A stretch of DNA of 64,000 nt from an uncultured Granulicella sp. (GTDB lineage Bacteria; Acidobacteriota; Terriglobia; Terriglobales; Acidobacteriaceae). This document shows positions 15,181 through 23,900 of the stretch, in pieces. The stretch spans positions 1 through 64,000 of the forward strand of contig CAIZFH010000199.1 of assembly GCA_903932155.1 (NCBI GenBank), given 5' to 3'. Each line of letters starts with the position of its first letter. Position 1 is the first letter of the stretch. The notes under the pieces are model-generated. The model ran no database searches and was not told where the DNA came from. It saw nothing but the letters and a program-made list of their open reading frames with translations. The position numbers and the translations under genes were made by a program.

Positions 15181-17415
15181 ATGAAACTGATCGCATCCGT
15201 TGCAGCAACCCTCGTTCTGCTGTGTGGCATAGCCTATGCCCAAAGTAAGCCCGCCTCGCCCGCGCCTCACGCGGCTTCATCCACACAGCCGACGGCTCCG
15301 TCACAGACACAGAGCAAGCTGCTGCCCTATCAGGACTCGCGGCTTCCCGCGGAGCAGCGCATCACCGACCTCATCAAGCGCATGACGCTGGAAGAGAAGC
15401 TGGCGATGCTGGGCACCGATCCCACCGTTCCGCGCCTCGGCATCGTCGGCACCAACCATGTGGAGGGACTGCACGGCCTGGCGCTGGGCGGGCCCGGTGG
15501 ATGGGGCGGACGCGGGCTGGTGACGCCCACCACGCAGTTCCCCCAGTCGCACGGGCTGGGCCAGACGTGGGACCCCGAGCTTCTGAAGCAGGCGGCGGAG
15601 GAAGAGGCCTACGAGACGCGCTGGGCCTACAACAAGTTCCACAAGGGCGGCCTAGTAGTGCGCGCGCCCAACGCCGACCTGAGCCGCGACCCGCGCTGGG
15701 GCCGCACGGAAGAGTCATACGGCGAGGACCCGTTCCTGGTAGGAACGCTGGCCACGGCCTACACCGAGGGCTTGCAGGGCAACGACCCGAAGACATGGAT
15801 GACCGCGTCGCTGCTCAAGCATTTCCTGGCCAACAGCAACGAGGATGGCCGCGCCGGCTCCAGCTCCAACTTCGACGATCGCCTCTTCCACGAGTACTAC
15901 GCGGTGCCGTTCCGCATGGCTATCGAGCAGGGCCACGCCAACGCCATGATGACCGCCTACAACTCTTGGAACAAGGTGCCGATGGGCGCCAATCCCGTGC
16001 TGCACTCTGTGGTGATGAAGCAGTGGGGCTTCGACGGCATCATCTGCACCGACGCGGGCGCGCTGGGCAACATGATGCATGCCAGCCATACCTACGACAC
16101 GATGGCTGAATCCGCCTCTGCCACCATTCATGCGGGCATCAACCAGTACCTGGAGAACGCAACCTCTTCCGTGCAGGACGCGCTGAAGCAGAACCTCATC
16201 ACCGAGGCTGACATCGACGCCAACCTGCGCGGCGTCTTCCGCGTGATGATCAAGTTGGGAATGCTGGAGCCGGCAGCGAGTGATCCCTACTCGCGCATCG
16301 GCACCGAGGCGCAGGCCAACGGCAGCACGGACGATCCGTGGCTGTGGGCGAAGAACAAGGCGCTGGCGCGTAAGGTGACTGACGAGTCCATCGTACTGCT
16401 GAAGAACGAAGGCGGGGTGCTGCCGCTGAAGGCTGCGTCGATCAAGAGCATCGCAGTCATCGGCCCGCTGGCCGACAAGGTTGCGCTGGACTGGTATAGC
16501 GGAACGCCGCCCTTCGCGGTCACTCCGCTGGAAGGAATTCGCGCGCGCGTCGGCAAGATTGTTACGGTCACGACCTCCGATGGTACGGACTCCGCGGCTG
16601 CCGCCGATCTGGCGCGCAAGGCCGACGTCGCCATCGTCATCATCGGCAATCATCCCACCTGCGATGCCGGTTGGGCCAAGTGTCCGCTGCCTAGTGATGG
16701 CAAGGAGGCCATCGACCGCAAGACGTTGACGCTCGCGCAGGAGGACCTGGCCAAAGCGGTACTTGCGGCTAATCCCAAGACCGTCGTAGTGTTGCAGGCG
16801 AGCTTCCCCTTCACCACCACATGGACCCAGGACAATGTTCCCGCCATCCTGATGATGACCCACAACAGCGAGGAGCAGGGCGATGGCCTGGCCGACGTTC
16901 TCTTAGGCGACTACAACCCTGCGGGCCGCCTGAGCCAGACCTGGGTCGCGTCCATGGACCAGCTTCCGCCGATGATGGACTACGACATCCGTAACGGACG
17001 CACCTACATGTATCTCAGCAGCAAGCCGCTCTATGCTTTCGGATACGGGCTGAGCTATACCAAGTTCGCGTACTCCAACCTGCGCGTCAGCAGCCCGCAT
17101 CTGGCCAAGGACAGCACAGTCACCGTTAGTGTGGATGTTAAGAACACCGGCGCGCGCAATGGCGACGAGGTGGTCCAGCTCTACGCGGCACACATCGGGT
17201 CTAAAGTAGCGCGTCCTCTGCAGGAGCTGAAGGGCTTCCGCAGAGTGATGATTCGTGCGGGCGAGACGAAGACTGTCGCAATTCCATTGCCCGCGAGTGT
17301 GCTGGCCTATTGGGACGGCAATGCAATGTCGGTGGAGAACGACAGCGTGGAGCTTCGCGTAGGCGGCTCGTCTGACGCGATTGCTCTGCGTAAACAGATT
17401 AAAGTCGGTGAGTAG
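15181..17415 (+). CDS. Secreted GH3 beta-glycosidase (beta-glucosidase/xylosidase type)
   Basis: 744 residues. The signal peptide is MKLIASVAATLVLLCGIAYA. The GH3 N-terminal barrel carries KRMTLEEKLAMLGTDP, EESYGEDPFLVG, the KHFLANSNE substrate loop and the nucleophile D291 in GIICTDAGALG. The C-terminal sandwich (VALLKNEGGVLPL-like region, NPAGRLSQTW) and a fibronectin III-like tail (SVDVKNTGARNGDEVVQLY) follow. It should release terminal sugars from oligosaccharides in the periplasm or outside; glucose versus xylose specificity cannot be told by eye. ATG 15181 follows AAAAGGA and begins the signal peptide; the in-frame upstream start at 15112 is rejected. GH31 follows 16 bases later, so the two are probably one operon. 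Confidence 0.88.
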   Translation: MKLIASVAATLVLLCGIAYAQSKPASPAPHAASSTQPTAPSQTQSKLLPYQDSRLPAEQRITDLIKRMTLEEKLAMLGTDPTVPRLGIVGTNHVEGLHGLALGGPGGWGGRGLVTPTTQFPQSHGLGQTWDPELLKQAAEEEAYETRWAYNKFHKGGLVVRAPNADLSRDPRWGRTEESYGEDPFLVGTLATAYTEGLQGNDPKTWMTASLLKHFLANSNEDGRAGSSSNFDDRLFHEYYAVPFRMAIEQGHANAMMTAYNSWNKVPMGANPVLHSVVMKQWGFDGIICTDAGALGNMMHASHTYDTMAESASATIHAGINQYLENATSSVQDALKQNLITEADIDANLRGVFRVMIKLGMLEPAASDPYSRIGTEAQANGSTDDPWLWAKNKALARKVTDESIVLLKNEGGVLPLKAASIKSIAVIGPLADKVALDWYSGTPPFAVTPLEGIRARVGKIVTVTTSDGTDSAAAADLARKADVAIVIIGNHPTCDAGWAKCPLPSDGKEAIDRKTLTLAQEDLAKAVLAANPKTVVVLQASFPFTTTWTQDNVPAILMMTHNSEEQGDGLADVLLGDYNPAGRLSQTWVASMDQLPPMMDYDIRNGRTYMYLSSKPLYAFGYGLSYTKFAYSNLRVSSPHLAKDSTVTVSVDVKNTGARNGDEVVQLYAAHIGSKVARPLQELKGFRRVMIRAGETKTVAIPLPASVLAYWDGNAMSVENDSVELRVGGSSDAIALRKQIKVGE

Positions 17416-17431
17416 ATTGAGGGCATAACTA

Positions 17432-19801
17432 ATGAAGCAACCTGCGGGATGGGCGGCAGGCGCGTTGGCGCTTGCTTTATCGATGGCTCCAATGCTGCAT
17501 GCGCAGCAGATGATTGTCTCGCGCGGCGGGGCCACGGTGATGGTCGAGCCGTATGCGGAGAATATCGTGCGCGTCAGCATCAGCCTGTTGAAGCAGAATG
17601 CAACCGCTGCTCCGGGCTATGGCATTACCGCCAAGCCGCTGGCCAGCGGATGGACCATTGCATCGGGTGCTAACGGCGATGTGTTGCGCTCGTCGCGCAT
17701 CTCCGTCACCGTGGCCCCGCAGCAAAACGTCACGCTCACGGGCACCGAGGCAGACATCGCGAAGTTCTTCAACGGATCGACGCCGCCGGTTAACATCTCC
17801 ATTAAAACCGCGGAAGGCGCGCCGCTGCTGGGGATGAACGACTGGCAGATGTCCGTCCCCAACTACAAGGACGGTACTTCGCAGAGCCTCAATGATCGTC
17901 GTCCCACCGACGATCCCTTCTATCAGGTGGGCGCAACCTTCGCATCGCCTAAAGACGAGCACTACTATGGTCTGGGGCAGAACCATGAGGGCTATCTCGA
18001 CCGTCGCGGCCATGCAGTGCGTTGCGCGCACGACTACAACGCTCCGGCCGGCCCCAGCGTCTGCGTTCCGTTCATCGTCACTAACAAAGGCTACGGCCTG
18101 CTGTGGGACAACCCCGGTAAGACCACCGCACAGTTTGGTTTCAACGAGGTTACCCGATGGACCTCCGACGTGGGCCAACGCGTGTCGTTTTTTGTTATTA
18201 CGGGCAAGACGTATGACGAAATATACCAGGGCTACAACCTGCTCACCGGCGATGTTCCCATGCTTCCCAAGTCGGCCTATGGATATATCCAGTGCAAGCA
18301 GCGATACACCAGTCAGGCCGAGCTGATGGCCGTGGCCAAGGGCTATCGCGACCGCCATCTGCCCGCCGATGTGTTGGTCATCGACTGGTTCCACTACACC
18401 AAAATGGGCGAGATGGACATGGACCCCGCGAAGTGGCCGGACCCCGTCGCCATGAATCGCGAGCTGCACGCCATGAACTTCCACACCATGATCAGCGTCT
18501 GGCCGCGCTTCATCCCCGAGGACCGTTACTACAAGACCGTCCTCGACAACGGATGGTTCCTACACCTGGCCGACGGCTCGCCCATCAACGGTCTGCCCTA
18601 CGACCGCGCCGGCTCCGACATCGACACCACCAATCCCGACGCCGCGCGCTGGTACTGGAACGTGGTGCGCGACAACTACATCTCCAAAGGATTCGACGCC
18701 TTCTGGGCCGATGAGACCGAGCCCGATCTGCCGCCCAACGGAAGCTACTTCCACGTCGGGCCGGGGACGGAGTTCTTCAACGTCTATCCGCTCTTCCACA
18801 CCGCCGCGCTGTACGACGGCTTCCGCCGCGACCTCAGCAGTCGCGCGTTAATCCTTGCGCGCGACGCCTATCTCGGCGCGCAGCATAACGGCGCAATCTT
18901 CTGGTCGTCCGACATCTACCCCACCTGGGACACCCTAAAGCGGCAGGTTCCCACTGGCATCAACTTCGTCGCCAGTGGCATGCCTTACTGGAGTACCGAC
19001 ATCGGCGGATGGCAGTATCTCCCGTACACCCACAAGCCGGACCGTCCGCCGCTGCTCGCCCCATCCGATGCGCGCGACGAGGTCGGCAACTACGACGATT
19101 ACCCCGAGCTTTACGTTCGCTGGTTCGAGTATGGGGCCTTCCAGCCCAACTTCCGCGCGCACGGAAGCCGTCCGCAAAACGAGGTATGGTCGTACGGCAA
19201 GCAGGCCGAGCCCATTCTGGAAAAATATCTGCGCTTACGTTACACGCTGATGCCCTACATCTATTCGCTCGCCTACCGCACGCACCAGACGGGCGCGCCC
19301 TTCATGCGTGGACTCTTCATGGACTTCGGCAACGATCCCAAAGTTGCCAATATCGGCGATGAGTATATGTTCGGCCCAGCGCTGTTGGTGGCGCCCGTGG
19401 TCGAACAGGGTCGCACCAGCCGGCAGGTCTATCTCCCCGCCGGTACGGACTGGTATAACTTCTGGACCAACCAGAAGCTCCAGGGCGGACAGACAGTAAC
19501 GGTCGCCGCGCCCATCGACACGCTACCGCTCTTCGTGCGTGCCGGTTCCATCCTGCCCATGGGTGCGCCAGTCGAGAGCACCAACGAGAAGCAGCCCTTG
19601 CAGGAACTGCGCGTCTATCCCGGTGCCGACGCCAGCTTCGATCTATACAACGACGATGGCACAACCTACGCGTACGAGAAGGGCGCGATGGAGATCACCC
19701 ACCTGCACTGGTCGCAGGCCGCTCAGAAACTGACCCACACCGGCGCAGCTCTCTCCAGTCCCAGCGAGGCGAGTCTGGTGAAGGTCGTCAAGGCGCGCTG
19801 A
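17432..19801 (+). CDS. Secreted GH31 alpha-glycosidase (alpha-xylosidase/glucosidase type)
   Basis: 789 residues with a signal peptide (GALALALSMAPMLHAQ). The GH31 core includes ADVLVIDWFHYTKMGEM, the nucleophile D427 in FWADETEP, and the acid/base D494 in WSSDIYPTWDTL, with GMPYWSTDIGGW downstream and the terminal beta-domains at the end. The tryptophan- and tyrosine-rich active-site motifs fit alpha-xylosidases acting on xyloglucan fragments, or alpha-glucosidases. It is co-oriented with GH3 with a 16-base gap, consistent with joint trimming of xyloglucan-like oligosaccharides. Confidence 0.88.
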   Translation: MKQPAGWAAGALALALSMAPMLHAQQMIVSRGGATVMVEPYAENIVRVSISLLKQNATAAPGYGITAKPLASGWTIASGANGDVLRSSRISVTVAPQQNVTLTGTEADIAKFFNGSTPPVNISIKTAEGAPLLGMNDWQMSVPNYKDGTSQSLNDRRPTDDPFYQVGATFASPKDEHYYGLGQNHEGYLDRRGHAVRCAHDYNAPAGPSVCVPFIVTNKGYGLLWDNPGKTTAQFGFNEVTRWTSDVGQRVSFFVITGKTYDEIYQGYNLLTGDVPMLPKSAYGYIQCKQRYTSQAELMAVAKGYRDRHLPADVLVIDWFHYTKMGEMDMDPAKWPDPVAMNRELHAMNFHTMISVWPRFIPEDRYYKTVLDNGWFLHLADGSPINGLPYDRAGSDIDTTNPDAARWYWNVVRDNYISKGFDAFWADETEPDLPPNGSYFHVGPGTEFFNVYPLFHTAALYDGFRRDLSSRALILARDAYLGAQHNGAIFWSSDIYPTWDTLKRQVPTGINFVASGMPYWSTDIGGWQYLPYTHKPDRPPLLAPSDARDEVGNYDDYPELYVRWFEYGAFQPNFRAHGSRPQNEVWSYGKQAEPILEKYLRLRYTLMPYIYSLAYRTHQTGAPFMRGLFMDFGNDPKVANIGDEYMFGPALLVAPVVEQGRTSRQVYLPAGTDWYNFWTNQKLQGGQTVTVAAPIDTLPLFVRAGSILPMGAPVESTNEKQPLQELRVYPGADASFDLYNDDGTTYAYEKGAMEITHLHWSQAAQKLTHTGAALSSPSEASLVKVVKAR

Positions 19802-19875
19802 GGCGCGAGGACGCATCAGAATTAAAGAGTGGCCATATTCATGCCGATAGTGCAGCTTCATGGTTGTCTGCTTGG

Positions 19876-20823
19876 TCAACCTTGGCGCGCACGCCATAGG
19901 GCGCCATCCAGCGGATCGACGGCAGTCTGGCGCACACTGGCCGCGGGCAACAAGACGGCCAGTCTCGCAGTCATCGCGGCGCGCACCAGGGTGATGTGGG
20001 TAAGCACTCCGCCGGTGAAGGCAATGCCGATCGCGGCCGTTTCCTTTTCCCTTGCCGGGTTGGTCGCTGTCATCTTGCAGTTCACCAGCGCGACCAGCTC
20101 GGCCAGCTCAACCCCCGCACGGGTGAGGACATCGGCAGCCAATGCGTCTCCCTGATCTGCGCAGCGCGCAACCACCGGGGCGAGCGAGGCAAAATCCGGC
20201 GCGGGGTGGCTGGAATCGCTGCGTTGGTTGGCATACGCAGCCAATTCGCCAAGGGAGTTCAGCTTCCAGTGCCGCTCGATATCGCGCAGCAGCAAAGTGG
20301 GATTTCCCCCGATGTCGTTACCGTCCTGCGCGCGTAGGGTCGCGCGAATCGCTTCCAGGCCGATCCAGGTACCCGATCCCTCGTCGCCCAGCACAGGTCC
20401 CCAGCCGCCCGCGCCAAAGCTCTGACCCGTATGCGTGCGGCCAATTGCGTTCGATCCTGTGCCCGCGACCACCAATATTCCCGGCCCTCCCGCGAAGGCC
20501 GCATCCAGTGCGATCTCCTCATCTCCGCATAGCAGCAGCTCTCCCCAAACCAGCTCCGCAATCGTCTTTTCAGCCCACGCATGCACTGCGGGGCTGCTGA
20601 TCCCGGCCAGTCCAAAGCATGTTCGAGTGATCTGCCCCAGCGAGACATCCGCGCTGGCCGCGACCTCCGTAAGCATCGTCCGCAACCGTTCAGTCGCCTC
20701 CTGCTCGCCGACGCGCATCAGCTTTACCGTGCCGGTTGACGCGCGTGCCAGAACGCGCGTCTCATCGGCCAGTAGGCACTGAGTCTTGGTGCCGCCTGCG
20801 TCGATGGCGAGGAAGTGTCTCAT
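19876..20823 (-). CDS. BadF/BadG-type sugar kinase (GlcNAc/MurNAc kinase-like)
   Basis: 315 residues. HFLAIDAGGTKTQCLLADE at the N-terminus is the phosphate-1 motif of ASKHA kinases, and GILVVAGTGSNAIGR and GDEGSGTWIG follow, as in the BadF/BadG/BcrA/BcrD family that contains N-acetylglucosamine kinase and the MurNAc/GlcNAc kinase MurK. It diverges, with an 89-base gap, from the transporter/muramidase ORF. That neighbour supplies N-acetylmuramic acid, so phosphorylation of MurNAc and/or GlcNAc entering the cell is the favoured role. No murQ etherase gene is visible nearby. Confidence 0.8.
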   Translation of the reverse strand: MRHFLAIDAGGTKTQCLLADETRVLARASTGTVKLMRVGEQEATERLRTMLTEVAASADVSLGQITRTCFGLAGISSPAVHAWAEKTIAELVWGELLLCGDEEIALDAAFAGGPGILVVAGTGSNAIGRTHTGQSFGAGGWGPVLGDEGSGTWIGLEAIRATLRAQDGNDIGGNPTLLLRDIERHWKLNSLGELAAYANQRSDSSHPAPDFASLAPVVARCADQGDALAADVLTRAGVELAELVALVNCKMTATNPAREKETAAIGIAFTGGVLTHITLVRAAMTARLAVLLPAASVRQTAVDPLDGALWRARQG

Positions 20824-20900
20824 CGCAAACCATCATAAGCTACGGGTGAGCTTCGAGGTTCCAACTTCAGCGGTCCAGGTTCGAGGAGTCAACCCGGTTC

Positions 20901-20906
20901 TATACT
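20901..20906 (+). promoter_or_regulatory. -10 box of the transporter/muramidase gene
   Basis: TATACT ends seven bases before ATG 20913, so the transcript would begin at or next to the start codon. No convincing -35 is visible and no ribosome site precedes the ATG. Confidence 0.3.
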
Positions 20907-20912
20907 CAGGCA

Positions 20913-23900
20913 ATGCCTGTTCGCTTGCATGCGCTCGATCTCGGCGTGGTTGGACTGTATCTGATAGCCATCACGCTCTTTGGTCTGCGCTTTAGCCGAC
21001 GGCGAGCTGCTGACAGCGCGGTGGCCACAGACCGCTCCCTGCGCGGTTATTTCCTCGCCAATAGATCCATCCCATGGTGGGCCATCGCCCTCTCCATCGT
21101 CTCCGCGGAAACATCAACGCTCACCATCATCGGAACTCCTGGATTGGCCTTCGCGGGCGACTTCGGCTTCCTTCAGATCGTCATCGGCTATATGTTCGGC
21201 CGCATCGTGGTGGCCGCGCTCTTCCTGCCCAAATACTTCCAGGGAGAGATGCTCACCGCTTACCAACTCATCGACCGCCGCTTCGGCCACACCCTGCATA
21301 AAGTTACCGCTGGCCTATTTCTGCTCACTCGAGCCGCAGCCGAAGGCGTACGCGTCTTCGCCGTCTCCATCGTCGTCGGCATCGCTATCGGCACCGGAAG
21401 CGTGCTCTCCATCGCCCTCATCTCCGCGCTCACACTCCTCTATACCTTCGAGGGAGGAATGGCCGCCGTCATCTGGACAGACGTGGTGCAGATGGCCATC
21501 TATATCGGCGGAACGCTGGTCGCCATCTGGTCGCTCGGCGCGCACATTCCTGGCGGCTGGGCGACGATCCACGCCGTCGGCGCGGCTGCTGGCAAGTTCC
21601 ATATGCTCAACTTCGCCATGAACCTGACCACGACCTACACCTTCTGGGCCGGAGTCCTGGGCGGAACATTCCTCACCATGGCCTCGCATGGCACCGATCA
21701 ACTGATGGTGCAGCGAATGCTGGCGGCCAAAAACCTCAGCGAATCGCGCCTCGCTCTGCTGTCGAGCGGCGTCGTCATCTTCATCCAGTTCGCGCTCTTT
21801 CTGCTCATCGGCGTGGGCCTGTTCGTCTTCTACGGAAGGCATCCGGCAGCGCTACAGGCGCTGGGTGCGGCTAACGGAAACCGCATCTTTCCTGCATTCA
21901 TCGTGCAGCAGATGCCGGTGGGCATCGCCGGTCTGTTGATCGCCGCCATCCTTGCCGCCGCCATGTCCAACCTCAGCGCGGCGCTCAACTCGCTGTCATC
22001 GACCACGGTGGTCGATTTCTACATGGCATGGCGTCCACACGCCGCCGACCGCGAGCGTATGGTTGTCTCGCGCGCCAGCACCTTGCTGTGGGCGCTGGTG
22101 CTGTTCGCCGTCGCCGTCTACGCCGTCCACACCGGCGGCACGGGCAACGTCGTCGAGATCGGCCTCTCCATCGCGTCTGTGGCCTACGGTTGCCTGCTCG
22201 GCGTCTTCCTGCTCGGCACCCTTACGCGTTACGCTACTCAGGGAGGAGCAATTGTGGGCATGGTCGTTGGTTTCGCATTGAACCTCACATTGTGGCAGTT
22301 TCCCGGAAAGGTTCTGCTCTCGGGCTGGCTATACACCCCGACCGCACAGCAGGATTGGAAACATCCGCCGGCCATCGTCGCCATCCCCCACGTCGCGTGG
22401 ACCTGGTACGTGCTCATTGGCGCGGTCGTGACCTTCGCGGTCGGCTTACTGGTCAGCGTCATCTTTCGCAAGCAATCCAGCCGCATCGCGGTGCCATTGC
22501 TATTGCTTTTTTGTTTGTCATTCCCGAAGCCGGGGTCCCCGACGAGCGCATCTGCTCGTTGGGGTTGGAAGGGAATCTGCTTCACCGCGCAGGCACAGAC
22601 GTCCGTAGTCCCGCCGTATAAACCGTTCACCCTAAGCCCTGCACCCTTGACCCCTGACTTCTCCGCCGTCTCCGCCGCCATCAACACCGCCATTGCGCAA
22701 AAGAAGCTGCCCGGCGCGGTCGTTGTCGTGGGCCACGGCGGCAAGGTCGTCTTCCAACAGGCCTACGGTGTGCGCAAGTATGCCGGCGAGCCCGACATCT
22801 ACGGCAAGCCCTCCGCAGCCGAGCCAATGACGCTGGACACCATCTTCGACATGGCCTCGATGACAAAGGTGATGGCGACCAGCGTCGCCGTCATGCAGCT
22901 CTACGAAGAGGGAAAGCTCGCCTTCGACGACCCCGTCGCCAAGTACCTGCCCGAGTTTGGCGTGAATGGCAAGGGGAAGGTGACTATGCGCGAGTTATTG
23001 ACGCACTACTCCGGCCTGCCGCCCGACGTGGATCTTAAAGACGCATGGGGTCTCAATACTCCCGACAAAGCAGAAGGCATGCGCCGGGCGATGCAATCGA
23101 CCTTGACCAGCGTTCCCGGTACGCACTTCGAGTACTCCGACATCAACTACATGGTGCTAGGTGCGCTGGTGGAGAAGCTCAGCGGGGAGTCGCTCGATCA
23201 ATATGCGCTGAAGCATATTTTCGGGCCCCTTGGAACGAAAATGACGTCCTATCACCCTTTTTACTGCGGTGCGTACACTGTAGTCCGTCACGACTATTCT
23301 CGTGATACGGGAACGTCTGGAATACCTTCCCCCTTTGACTGTAGGCTTGCAGATTGGTATTACCCAGACCTGCAAACGGTTGCGCCGACGCAGCATGACG
23401 ACCAGGGGACGAAGGAAACAAATCCAAATTTCGATGCACTCCTGCGCGGGACGGTGCATGATCCGACAACGCGGCGTATGGGCGGCGTGGCTGGCCAGGC
23501 AGGTGTCTTCTCCACGGCTGACGATGTAGCCCTCTTTGCGCAGGCGTTGCTGGACCGCCTGGCCGGTCGCCCCAGCAACTTCCCCCTGAAGCGCGAGACG
23601 CTGCAATTGATGACTGCACCGCAACAGCCCCCGACCGCCCAAGGTGGCGCGACCATCTTCGCAGAGGACGGCACCACCACCACCGGCATCGCCCAGCGCG
23701 GCTTCGGCTGGGACATCAACTCCGCCTACTCCCGCCCGCGCGGCTCGGTATTCCCTACCGCCGGGGCAGGAGTTCCAGCCAGTTTTGGTCACACTGGCTT
23801 CACCGGCACAAGCCTTTGGCTCGATCCGTCGTCGGACACCTACGTTATCCTTCTCGCCAACTCGGTCCATCCCCGCGGCAATCCCTCCATCTCGCCCCTG

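Noticed and set aside
15715-16863. 382-residue minus-strand frame opposite GH3
   Set aside because: Antisense of a GH3 catalytic domain with its nucleophile and loop motifs intact.
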